Of a stretch of DNA of 64,000 nucleotides, positions 45,799 through 54,273 are shown piece after piece. A program made the position numbers and the translations under genes. The DNA lies in contig LAKY01000058.1 of assembly GCA_000987045.1 (NCBI GenBank), positions 1 to 64,000 on the forward strand. The letters run 5' to 3'. Position 1 is the stretch's first letter, and each line of letters begins with the position of its first letter. This DNA is from Clostridiales bacterium PH28_bin88 (lineage in GTDB: Bacteria; Bacillota; PH28-bin88). The notes beneath the pieces are model-generated. The model made no database searches and was not told where the DNA came from. It saw only the letters and a list, made by a program, of their open reading frames with translations.

Positions 45799-46224
45799 GC
45801 GATCACCTCATTGAAGATAAGGGAACGCCCCCTTAACGACCCCCACGTATAGAAAATTTCCACAGGATTTATGCAGGCACAATTACCCATTTATTCCTAA
45901 TGTTACCAACATCCGTATTGCGGCACGCCGCAGGCAATCCCCGGAACTAAACGACTATAGCAGCTGAGCTCACCACCAGCTCAAAGTCGACTAAAGCGGG
46001 AGCAAGGCATACCCCCGACTTCAGTCGGGGGTACCCAGAAGATAAAGTACTCAATAGCATTATATGAACCGGGTTGGAAGGCGGTGCATAGATTGGTGTT
46101 TTTTGACATATAGAAGTTTATTACCTTGATCGTTGTGGAAAAAAATAGTACAGCCTTGTGTCGCAAAGGCTGTACTTTGGGGGAAAGCCGGGGGAAACCA
46201 TCACGGTAAAGGTTGCAGATGGCG
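45799..46224. other. decayed region with IS-end-like hairpin
   Basis: No gene seen in 426 nt. It holds an 18-bp match (45927-45944, GCCGCAGGCAATCCCCGG) to the terminator side of the 43749-43994 unit, the duplicated promoter region (46051-46113), and between them a perfect hairpin ACCCCCGAC-TTCA-GTCGGGGGT (46011-46032) of the kind found at IS200/IS605 ends. This looks like a duplicate coat-gene unit whose body was lost. Confidence 0.55.
46011..46032. mobile_element. IS200/IS605-like terminal hairpin remnant
   Basis: A 9-bp perfect stem with TTCA loop preceded by CTCAAAGTCGACTAAAGCGG on the plus strand. No transposase frame accompanies it. Confidence 0.4.
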
Positions 46225-47436
46225 TCAACCCATATTAACGACCATAGCTTCAGCAAATTCGGAGGTCTTCAGTTCCTGGGCGCCTTCCATCAGCCTGGCC
46301 AGGTCATAGGTTACTTTTTTCCCTTTGATTGTCCTTTCCAGGGAGCTTACGACCAGGGCGGCCGCATCCTTCCATCCCAGGTATTCAAGCATCATCGCCG
46401 CCGACAGGATCAAGGACCCCGGGTTGACCTTATCCAGGCCGGCGTATTTGGGGGCAGTGCCGTGGGTGGCCTCAAAGACCGCCACGAAATCGCCGATATT
46501 GGCGCCCGGCGCCATGCCGAGTCCTCCCACCTGGGCCGCCAGAGCGTCGGAAAAATAGTCTCCGTTAAGGTTGGGCATTACCAGGACCTCGTACTCGTCG
46601 CCACGGGCCAGTACCTGCTGGAACATGTTGTCCGCGATGCGGTCATTAACCAGGATTTTGCCTTCCGGCATCCCTGAACCCGTAGAAGCAAGTTCCTCCT
46701 CCGTGATGATGACGTCCCTGAAGTCTTCTCTGGCCAGGTCGTAGCACCACTGCTTGAAGCTGCCCTCGGTGAACTTCATGATGTTGCCTTTGTGCACGAT
46801 GGTAACCGTCCGGCGCCCCTGCTCCAGCGCATAGTCCAGGGCTTTGCGCATGATCCGCCGCGTGGCTGTCTTGCTGATGGGCTTGATGCCAAGGCCGGCG
46901 TCTTCCGGCACCTGGCACCCCATCTCTTCCACCAGGAACTTCCTCAGCCGCAGGGCTTTTTCGCTGCCCGCGCTCCACTCCAGGCCGGCGTAGGTATCCT
47001 CGGTATTCTCCCGGAAAACGACCATGTTGACCTTCTCGGGGTGGCGGACAGGGCTGGGTACCCCTTCGAACCACCGGACAGGCCGGATGCAGGCGTACAG
47101 GTCCAGCACCTGGCGGATTGTCACGTTCAGGCTGCGGAAACCTCCGCCCACGGGTGTCGTCAGCGGTCCTTTGATGGCGACAAGATGCTCCTGGATGGCA
47201 TCCAGGGTTGCCTGCGGCAGCCATTCGCCGGTAGTCTCAAACGCCTTTTCGCCGGCCAGTATTTCTTTCCATTCTATCCGCTTCGACTCGCCGTAGGCCT
47301 TTTGGACAGCCGCGTCAATCACCCTTCTGGTGGCCCGCCAGATGTCCGGGCCTGTCCCGTCTCCTTCAATAAACGGGATCACCGGGTTATCCGGCACTTT
47401 CAGGGCACCTGCTTCGACCGTAATCTTTTTACCCAT
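46225..47436 (-). CDS. icd: isocitrate dehydrogenase (NADP-type)
   Basis: A 403-aa decarboxylating dehydrogenase: substrate loop [29 protein letters not shown] (residues ~98-126), phosphorylation-type Ser in RSLN, metal Asp residues in [14 protein letters not shown], and cofactor-site [14 protein letters not shown]. Converts isocitrate to 2-oxoglutarate. The ATG follows AAAGGAG, 47 nt after the aconitase gene. With aconitase it forms the oxidative arm of the TCA cycle, probably for glutamate synthesis. Confidence 0.96.
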   Translation of the reverse strand: MGKKITVEAGALKVPDNPVIPFIEGDGTGPDIWRATRRVIDAAVQKAYGESKRIEWKEILAGEKAFETTGEWLPQATLDAIQEHLVAIKGPLTTPVGGGFRSLNVTIRQVLDLYACIRPVRWFEGVPSPVRHPEKVNMVVFRENTEDTYAGLEWSAGSEKALRLRKFLVEEMGCQVPEDAGLGIKPISKTATRRIMRKALDYALEQGRRTVTIVHKGNIMKFTEGSFKQWCYDLAREDFRDVIITEEELASTGSGMPEGKILVNDRIADNMFQQVLARGDEYEVLVMPNLNGDYFSDALAAQVGGLGMAPGANIGDFVAVFEATHGTAPKYAGLDKVNPGSLILSAAMMLEYLGWKDAAALVVSSLERTIKGKKVTYDLARLMEGAQELKTSEFAEAMVVNMG

Positions 47437-47483
47437 CGTGTTATCTCCTTTCGCTTTGCAACCCTCTTTAAAAGCTGCTTGTT

Positions 47484-49400
47484 CTAGTTCTTGACGTATT
47501 TAAGCAACCCGCCGGCGAGCATGATCTCGATTTGACGTTCGGAGAGGCTATGCTTGACGGGGTACGTTTTATCCCTGGTCACGTTACGCACCTGGAGGGA
47601 GTTGGCAGCCAGCCGTCCCCGGACCTCCTCGATGACAAGCCTGTCCCCGGCCTCAATATCTTCGTAGTCCTCCTCTTTAACAAACACCAGCGGCAGCAAC
47701 CCGAAGTTGACCAGGTTTTGCATGTGGATCCTGGCAAAGGATTTGGCTATGACCGCCTTGATTCCCAGGTACAGGGGCGCCAGCACCGCGTGCTCCCGGC
47801 TGGATCCCTGCCCGTAGTTGGACCCGCCCACGATGATTCCCCCGCCGGCAGCCAGGGAACGCTCCGCGAAGGTAGGATCCACCCGTTCAAAGGCGTGCAT
47901 GGAGATGGCCGGGATGTTCGACCTGAGCGGTAAAACCTTGGCGCCGGCCGGCATGATGTGGTCGGTGGTAATGTTGTCGCCCAGCTTTAACAGCACTTCG
48001 CCCGCAATCTCGTCCGGCAGCGGTGAGGTCTGGGGCAGGGGTTTGATGTTGGGTCCCATGACAAGCTGGATGTTTTCCTTTTGCTCAGGCGGAGGAATGA
48101 TCATCCTGTCATCCACCGGGAACCTTTCCGGCATGGCAATCTCAATCGGGTCGCCCAGATCGCGGGGGTCCGTTATCTTCCCGGTCAGGGCGGCCGCCGC
48201 CGCCGCTTCGCAGCTTACCAGGTAGACCCCGGCGTCAGCGGTACCGCTGCGCCCTTCAAAGTTCCGGTTGGAGGTCCTTAAGGAAACGCCGCCCGATGCC
48301 GGCGCCTGGCCCACACCCACGCAGGGGCCGCAGGCGCATTCCAGTAGTCTTGCGCCGGAAGCGATGAGATCGGTCAGCGCCCCGTTGGAAGCGAGGCCGT
48401 GCAGCACCTGGCGCGATCCGGGCGCGATCACCAGGCTGACTTCGGGGTGGACCGTTTTCCCTTTCAGAATCGCGGCTACCCGCATCAAGTCCGTGTAGGA
48501 GGAGTTTGTGCAGCTGCCGATAAACACCTGGTCGACCTTTTGGCCGGCCACGCCGGCAATCCTGACCACGTTGTCGGGCATGTGCGGCAGGGCGATCAGC
48601 GGTTCCAGTTCTGCCAGGTTGATCTCAACGACCTCGTCGTAGACGGCGTCCGGGTCAGGGATCAACTCCGCAAACGCCCCGGCCCTGCCCTGGGCGGTAA
48701 GAAACCTTTTTGTTACCTCGTCACTGGGGAAAATCGAGGATGTAGCCCCCAGTTCCGCGCCCATATTGGTGATGGTCGCCCGCTCCGGCACGCTTAACCA
48801 TGCCACCCCGTCACCGGTGTACTCCAGCACCTTGCCTACTCCCCCCTTGACGCTCAGGCGGCGCAGCACCTCAAGGATGATATCCTTGGCGGCGACCCAG
48901 GGGGCCGGTTTGCCATGCAGGCGGATATTAATCACCCTGGGCATTTGCAGGTAAAACGGGTAGCCGGCCATGGCCACCGCCACGTCCAGGCCGCCTGCGC
49001 CAATGGCCAGCATACCCAGACCGCCGCAGGTCGGAGTGTGGCTGTCTGAACCGAGCAGGGTTTTGCCCGGCACCCCGAAACGTTCCAGGTGCACCTGGTG
49101 GCAAATCCCGTTGCCGGCCCGCGAAAAGTAGACGCCGAACCCGGCAGCGGCGCTTTGGAGAAACTTGTGGTCATCGGCGTTCTCAAACCCGGTCTGCAGC
49201 GTATTGTGGTCGATGTAGCTGACGGAAAGTTCTGTCCTCACCGAGGGGATACCTATTGCTTCAAATTCCAGGTACGCCATGGTCCCGGTGGCATCCTGGG
49301 TAAGGGTCTGGTCGATCTTCAGCCCGATCTCCCTTCCCGGCGCCATTTCACCCTCCACCAGGTGAGAGGAGAAGATTTTGTGAGTGATGTTTTGACCCAT
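47484..49400 (-). CDS. acn: aconitate hydratase
   Basis: A 638-aa aconitase of the shorter bacterial/archaeal type. Cluster ligands are in [12 protein letters not shown] and [12 protein letters not shown]; the substrate region [14 protein letters not shown] is near residue 117; the C-terminal swivel domain has [20 protein letters not shown]. Isomerises citrate to isocitrate. The ATG follows AAGGAGGA. It lies between a GntR regulator and icd, all on the minus strand. Confidence 0.96.
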   Translation of the reverse strand: MGQNITHKIFSSHLVEGEMAPGREIGLKIDQTLTQDATGTMAYLEFEAIGIPSVRTELSVSYIDHNTLQTGFENADDHKFLQSAAAGFGVYFSRAGNGICHQVHLERFGVPGKTLLGSDSHTPTCGGLGMLAIGAGGLDVAVAMAGYPFYLQMPRVINIRLHGKPAPWVAAKDIILEVLRRLSVKGGVGKVLEYTGDGVAWLSVPERATITNMGAELGATSSIFPSDEVTKRFLTAQGRAGAFAELIPDPDAVYDEVVEINLAELEPLIALPHMPDNVVRIAGVAGQKVDQVFIGSCTNSSYTDLMRVAAILKGKTVHPEVSLVIAPGSRQVLHGLASNGALTDLIASGARLLECACGPCVGVGQAPASGGVSLRTSNRNFEGRSGTADAGVYLVSCEAAAAAALTGKITDPRDLGDPIEIAMPERFPVDDRMIIPPPEQKENIQLVMGPNIKPLPQTSPLPDEIAGEVLLKLGDNITTDHIMPAGAKVLPLRSNIPAISMHAFERVDPTFAERSLAAGGGIIVGGSNYGQGSSREHAVLAPLYLGIKAVIAKSFARIHMQNLVNFGLLPLVFVKEEDYEDIEAGDRLVIEEVRGRLAANSLQVRNVTRDKTYPVKHSLSERQIEIMLAGGLLKYVKN

Positions 49401-49417
49401 GCTGCTTCCTCCTTGCT

Positions 49418-50083
49418 CTATAAATTCTTCAAATACTCTTCACGAGCGGCTCTCAGGTGCTGGCGCACCAACTCCTCGGCGCGCCGCACGTCCTTTTGTT
49501 CGATTGCTTGCAGGATTTCTTCATGCTCCCGCAGCGCGTCAAACCTGCGGGGCGGCTTCGACATGGTCACCGTTCTGAACTTCGCCAGGTATTCCTGGTA
49601 GGTATTGATCAGGTTCATCAGCCGCGGCATTTTGCTAGCCCTGATGAGCATCTCGTTATACTGCTGGGAGATCCTCAAAAGTTCCCCGGTATCCTGTTCA
49701 TCCATCATCCGTCTCATTTTAGCTATCAGCTGATGCAGCTTTTGCATGTCTTCTGCCGTTATGTTCTGAACGATAAATGGAATGGTGGCCACTTCCAGCG
49801 CCTCGCGAATGGCGTAAATCTCCATGACGTCTTCCGGTGTGAGACCGCGAACCACCACACCCTTGCGAGGGAGGTGCTCGATCAATCCTTCCATTTCCAG
49901 TTGTCGCATAGCTTCCCGCACAGGTGTCCGGCTGACTTTCAGCATCTCCGCCAGTTCCTTTTCCACCAGCCGGTCGCCCGTTTTCAATTCTCTCTCAAAA
50001 ATAGCCTCCCTGAGGGTTTCATAGACCATTTGCCTGATTGTTCTGGCGTTGGCCGGGTTGAAGGATGCTATTGGTGTGCTCAT
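49418..50083 (-). CDS. GntR/FadR-family regulator
   Basis: A 221-aa regulator with an N-terminal winged helix (VEKELAEMLKVSRTPVREAM) and a C-terminal FCD effector domain (IREALEVATIPFIV ... HEEILQAIEQKD). The ATG follows AGAGGAGTGAG. It is the first gene before acn-icd and probably controls them in response to an organic acid. Confidence 0.92.
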   Translation of the reverse strand: MSTPIASFNPANARTIRQMVYETLREAIFERELKTGDRLVEKELAEMLKVSRTPVREAMRQLEMEGLIEHLPRKGVVVRGLTPEDVMEIYAIREALEVATIPFIVQNITAEDMQKLHQLIAKMRRMMDEQDTGELLRISQQYNEMLIRASKMPRLMNLINTYQEYLAKFRTVTMSKPPRRFDALREHEEILQAIEQKDVRRAEELVRQHLRAAREEYLKNL

Positions 50084-50365
50084 CCTGTAATCTCACTCCT
50101 CTGGTGATAGCATCTTTAACGGAAAATATCCCGGGGTACGGTATACTTTACTGACAATTTAATTCCACGTACCCCGGTCGATTCCTTCCCGGGCAGGAAG
50201 TATTTTTCGAAATACATTATCTGCCCGGGAAACAGGTTGGGAGCTTTTGCCCGGGATTCATTCCCGGCGCAAAAATCAAACCCACCTCCGGGGAGGTGGG
50301 TCAAGCAGCTATTCCATGTACGCCCCCTTCATGGGGGAGGCTGCCAGGCACAATCCGTTCCTCCC
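50084..50365. other. palindrome cluster upstream of GntR gene
   Basis: No gene. Three inverted repeats: CCGGGGTACG/CGTACCCCGG (50131-50177), CCCGGGCAG/CTGCCCGGG (50188-50229) and CCCACCTC/GAGGTGGG (50281-50300). A weaker one (TTGCCCGGGATTCATTCCCGG) lies between. The first two flank AT-rich spacers and could be operators for the GntR protein. The third resembles the stem CCCACCT/AGGTGGG at about 44803-44821. Confidence 0.5.
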
Positions 50366-50833
50366 TCAATTCAGCAGTAACAGCGGATTTTCCAACAACC
50401 ACTTGACCGCCTGGCGGAACCTGGCCCCGGGTACCCCGTCTACCGCCCGGTGATCATACGAAAGGCACAGATGGGCTATTTGCCGGATAGCAATCTGATT
50501 ATTGTACACTGCCGGTTTGGCGGCAGCGCTGCCAATCCCCAGAATGGCGGCCTGCGGCCTCACAATGATTGGCGTAAAAATCCCTACGTCCTCGGGGCCT
50601 ACATTGGAAATGGTAAAGGTGCCGCCGGACATCTCGTCACCCGTAAGGGTGCCGGCACGTGCTTTTTGCGCCAGTTCTTCGATGCGCCCGGCCAATTGTA
50701 ATACGGTAAGCCGATCAACGTGATGAATGACTGGAACCACCAACCCGGATTCCAAAGACATGGCCAGCCCGATGTGGTATTCTTTTTTGAGGACTATCCG
50801 GTCCTCGAAGACAGCCGCATTGAATGCGAGGTA
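50366..50833 (-). pseudogene. truncated 2-oxoacid dehydrogenase E2 gene
   Basis: About 155 codons of the E2 acyltransferase catalytic domain remain: AFNAAVFEDRIVLKKEYHIG, then LVVPVIHHVD, DEMSGGTFTISNVG and the active-site segment CLSYDHRAVDGVPGARF. An in-frame TAA (50836-50834) precedes it, and the lipoyl and E1/E3-binding domains are absent. A 5'-deleted remnant. Confidence 0.8.
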
Positions 50834-50898
50834 TTATTTTAACGCTATGGCACCCCCCTTCTCAGCTCTCCCGAAAGTCGTAATATGCTCCAAAACTT

Positions 50899-51153
50899 CT
50901 ACCCCCCCACAAAATGAGGGAATATTGCTAGGCGGTCGCCCTGGTGGAGATCGGCGCCTGAACTGACCCCGTTACCGTTAAGAAGCAACTGGTATTCATC
51001 GACAGCAGCAACCCCAAGAGCTTGCAACATCTCTTTAACCGTGGCGCCATAACGCACCCGCACCCTGCCGATCCCATCTTCCCATTGGGGAATTAAATCT
51101 CGCGCACCGCTGAACAGTTGTACTTCTATGGTGATTTCCTCCACTCCACCCAC
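50899..51153 (-). CDS. ThiS/MoaD-like protein 1
   Basis: An 84-aa beta-grasp protein ending FVGG, with the diglycine tail used for sulfur transfer. MoaD-like genes next to tungsten AOR genes are common and serve cofactor (tungstopterin) assembly. The start is likely GTG 51153 or a GTG three codons later; the ribosome site is only moderate. Confidence 0.75.
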   Translation of the reverse strand: MGGVEEITIEVQLFSGARDLIPQWEDGIGRVRVRYGATVKEMLQALGVAAVDEYQLLLNGNGVSSGADLHQGDRLAIFPHFVGG

Positions 51154-51281
51154 TCACCTCTATGGCCTCATAGCGTGTTGGTTAATCCACCATAAGGAAG
51201 GTGTACGTATATCTTTCGCTTTCTCCTCCAAAATCTCGACTCTTCAGGCAGTGATCTAACCCGTCATCCCGACTGACACAA

Positions 51282-51425
51282 CTAGCAAATCGCCAGGATG
51301 CCAGGTCTTTTTTGATCCTGCTGGGTTTTCGTGCTATGCCCGGCCGCGCTGACAGCGGCAACCATCCCCGCTGCTCCACCACCAATACATAGCACATCGC
51401 ACCTTACCGTGCGCAATTTGTGGTT
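51282..51425 (-). pseudogene. flavoprotein N-terminal fragment
   Basis: Residues CDVLCIGGGAAGMVAAVSAA give an FAD-binding Rossmann motif. The frame then fails (stop at 51282), and a different frame continues briefly. An FAD-linked partner gene is often found with AOR; this copy is broken. Confidence 0.6.
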
Positions 51426-51547
51426 CCTCCATATGCTAAAATCCCGGGCAAAAAGTTTCTTGATTGGCTTGTTATAACGGCAATACTTCGCTGCACAATG
51501 GGAAAACATACTCAAGGGGATTGCCACCGCCCATCCTGTAGGCAAAC

Positions 51548-51757
51548 TCATATGATCTCAATTTCATCGCCCTCGTTCACCACATGCTTCCAATCTACAG
51601 TTACCCCGTTAATCCTTATTTCTAATTGCCTGTCAAAGGAGACCCCGAGCAGTTCCACAAGTTCCGCTACCGTTACATCATTATTTAACAAAAGAAAAAA
51701 ACATTTAGGCTGGTGATGCCAGGGCAAATTTTCGCCCAGGTAAATAGAAATCATCAT
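51548..51757 (-). CDS. ThiS/MoaD-like protein 2, lacking diglycine tail
   Basis: A 69-aa beta-grasp protein (VTVAELVELLGV, then LEIRINGVTVDWKHVVNEGDEIEII). The ATG at 51757 follows AAAGAGGT. It stops at EIEII without the GG needed for adenylation, so it is either a ThiS-like structural relative or a shortened copy. Confidence 0.65.
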   Translation of the reverse strand: MMISIYLGENLPWHHQPKCFFLLLNNDVTVAELVELLGVSFDRQLEIRINGVTVDWKHVVNEGDEIEII

Positions 51758-52072
51758 GAGTGCGACCTCTTTCAGAAATGATGGTAAACGCAAGTGTTTG
51801 ACCATTTGGAAAAAGCAAGGTTTTGATTCCTTTTTTGTTCCAGGCCTAGAAATCCAGCCTGCCACTCATGGAGGGGCAGTTCGGACTTCAGCAGAGGACG
51901 GGTTTTAACCGCCCCTTTTCTAGCAAGCTAAGCGCCCGCTTCCATCAAGAGCGCGTTCTTCAAAAACAATCAGAGAACCTTCCCATCTCCGGGCTCCGGT
52001 TCAAGAATATCCATCAATACCACATACCCAGCTGCATTTTCGGACTAACTACCGCTTTGATACCTCTCGCCC
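51758..52072. other. 315-nt gap
   Basis: Nothing recognisable beyond fragments of low coding likelihood between the AOR gene and the second MoaD-like gene. Confidence 0.5.
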
Positions 52073-53791
52073 CTATTGACCATCTCGCTGAATGCTTTCG
52101 AGCATGGCATCCATCTCGGCGGAAGAAACGTCAAAGATGAGATCGAAGGGAGGCAATCCCTCCTCCAACATGAATTCCGGAAGCCTATCCTGCGCAGATG
52201 TCAAGCCAGCTTGTTGGTTAAAAGCCCATTCAGCCTGCAGTACCCGCTTCCCTAATTGGGTAAGGTAGTCCGGTGGCAGCTCCAATCCGACTTTAGCCAT
52301 TACCAGCCGCCTGACGTGATCCAGTTTCGGGTTGAAAGCGGCTCCCAGGAAAATGCATAGTCCCAGGCTGTCATAAGCGGCCATTAACACTTGGCTGTTA
52401 AAGGAAAGGGTAACCTGCCCTTCCGGTGAGTGCTGGTTCTTGCCCCGCACGCAGTTTCCAGCGGTATGGTCAGCACCCATGGGCGACGTAGCAAAGGTAA
52501 CCCCGTTCCCCTTAATGGCTCGGGGATCATAGGCAGGCATAGCCTGGCGTTTAACAGTGGGTATCCTTTTGGCACCAAGTACCCGGCCAGTAATGACAGC
52601 GCCGTTACCCAATAACCTCCCCAACACGGTACCCTGCCCAATCTCCTGGATCAATTTCTCTGCTCCGCCCACGTCCCCAAAGGGAATCAGGCCAGATTCC
52701 ATGGTTACCCCAATCGCGGCGCCGGTCTCAATGGTATCTACCCCCAGGTCGTTGCAGAGATAATTAAGCCGGGCAATGACGTCCAGGTCATCAATGCCGC
52801 AGTTGGAACCCAGTAAGCCGATGGTTTCGTATTCCAGGGGAGCCACCACTGCATGGCCATTGGTGTCCGGATAAACGTTTGAGCACTTGATCAGGCAACC
52901 GGCCATGCAGGCATGGGTCGGTTTCCCTGCTCCTCCCCGCTGGGTGATGGTCTGGTACAGCGCCTCCCCATTGATTTTTCCTGCTCTGGCAAAACGTCCT
53001 TCCCGGAAGTTGTTAGTGGGTAGAGCCCCAAGCTCGTTCACCAGGTCAAGAATGCCTGCGGTGCCGTACTTCCCGTAACCCTGGATAGTGGAATTGGCCA
53101 CCAGGTCATTATGGAGTTCTCGGCAAAGGGCCGCAAAGGTTGCCGGATCTTTAACCGATACCTTTTGGGCGCCACTGTCGTCGATCACCACCGCTTTAAG
53201 CCCCTTGGACCCCATCACCGCGCCTAATCCTCCCCGCCCGCTGAAGCGGGCCGGTGCCCCGTCCCGGTCAGTGTTAGCCACCCCGGCGGCCGCTAGGCCC
53301 CATTCCCCTGCCGGTCCGATGGAGATCACCCCTACCCGTTCCCCGTAACGTCGGCGTAATTCTTTCGCAAGCGGGTAATTGCCTAGACCTTTCAGTTCAT
53401 CCGCTGGAACTAACTCCCCTCCATCTTTATTTATTAACAACACGTACAAGCGATTGTCCTCCACCACGCCCTCTACCACTAGGGCACCGATACCCAGCCG
53501 GGCCAGTTTAGTGGCAGTGGTGCCGCCGGCATTACTCTCTTTCATGCCGCCTGTCAATGGGCTTTTACCGCCTACCGAAAGCCTCCCCGAACTGGAGAGG
53601 CCAGTCCCTCCAAGTATCCCTGGAGCCATAACCAACTTGTTGTAGACCCCCAATGGTTCACAGGTGGGAGGCACTTCATCAAACACGAGTTGAGAGGTTA
53701 GCGCCCGCCCCCCTAAACCCTCGAATTTCTCAGGTAGCGCTCCTAGTTGTACGTCTAGCCGGGACATATTCACCCGCAATAATTTTCCCAT
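52073..53791 (-). CDS. tungsten aldehyde:ferredoxin oxidoreductase 1
   Basis: A 572-aa AOR-family enzyme. The ATG at 53791 follows GGAGGTG; the longer frame is unsupported. It has N-terminal beta barrels (SGRLSVGGKSPLTGGMKESN), ARFSGRGGLGAVMGSKGLKA and, for the [4Fe-4S] cluster, Cys295, Cys299 and Cys303 (ACMAGCLIKC) plus a later Cys in DSLGLCIFL. The CxxxCxxxC spacing differs from the usual CxxCxxxC. It is expected to oxidise an aldehyde to an acid with ferredoxin, using a bis-tungstopterin. Confidence 0.9.
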   Translation of the reverse strand: MGKLLRVNMSRLDVQLGALPEKFEGLGGRALTSQLVFDEVPPTCEPLGVYNKLVMAPGILGGTGLSSSGRLSVGGKSPLTGGMKESNAGGTTATKLARLGIGALVVEGVVEDNRLYVLLINKDGGELVPADELKGLGNYPLAKELRRRYGERVGVISIGPAGEWGLAAAGVANTDRDGAPARFSGRGGLGAVMGSKGLKAVVIDDSGAQKVSVKDPATFAALCRELHNDLVANSTIQGYGKYGTAGILDLVNELGALPTNNFREGRFARAGKINGEALYQTITQRGGAGKPTHACMAGCLIKCSNVYPDTNGHAVVAPLEYETIGLLGSNCGIDDLDVIARLNYLCNDLGVDTIETGAAIGVTMESGLIPFGDVGGAEKLIQEIGQGTVLGRLLGNGAVITGRVLGAKRIPTVKRQAMPAYDPRAIKGNGVTFATSPMGADHTAGNCVRGKNQHSPEGQVTLSFNSQVLMAAYDSLGLCIFLGAAFNPKLDHVRRLVMAKVGLELPPDYLTQLGKRVLQAEWAFNQQAGLTSAQDRLPEFMLEEGLPPFDLIFDVSSAEMDAMLESIQRDGQ

Positions 53792-53884
53792 CCTCAGCAC
53801 CTCCGTTTCTTGGCTCAAAAAATGACACATCTATACTCGGAAACAAGGCGTTGCTGCTAGGGGTTCACGTTTTTTTAGGAAGGT

Positions 53885-53907
53885 AAAGGGGGGGGGAACC
53901 CCCCTTT
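53885..53907 (-). terminator. terminator after MoaD-like gene 3
   Basis: G-run/C-run hairpin with flanking AAA/TTT: AAAGGGGGG (minus strand) then TT and C9TTT. It lies 51 nt past the stop of 53958-54224. Confidence 0.6.
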
Positions 53908-53957
53908 CGCCAGCGGTTTCTCAAACTGATTTGCTATCGTTTTACAATCGCCTCGGA

Positions 53958-54224
53958 TCATCCTCCTGACAAGGGGGATAGCATTGTAATATTATCTCCA
54001 TCCTTTAAACGTTCATAAGGTGTTATATAACAGCCGTTATTCAAGAATGAAACGATCAATCTCCCATTAGCATCGTAAATTTCACCTCGTACCGAACCAT
54101 TGAATTTCTTGTTTAGATAATCGATCAGGTCTTGAAGAAGCGCTCCCTCGGGTAATTCGAAATCTACATATTTGGTTTTCAATATCACGGTGAGCGTGGG
54201 AGAAAGTCTTAATTTAACCCTCAT
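53958..54224 (-). CDS. ThiS/MoaD-like protein 3
   Basis: An 88-aa beta-grasp protein ending SPLSGG, with the diglycine tail intact. Directly downstream of AOR gene 2 (49 nt), so it probably serves that enzyme's tungstopterin. The ribosome site is weak. Confidence 0.8.
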   Translation of the reverse strand: MRVKLRLSPTLTVILKTKYVDFELPEGALLQDLIDYLNKKFNGSVRGEIYDANGRLIVSFLNNGCYITPYERLKDGDNITMLSPLSGG

Positions 54225-54273
54225 AAGTGTGTTAGCCCTAACCTTTCAGAGATAATCCGAATTCTAAAATCCT

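Noticed and set aside
45981-46256. 91-codon minus-strand open frame
   Set aside because: Reads through the IS-end hairpin and duplicated promoter; it overlaps the end of icd.
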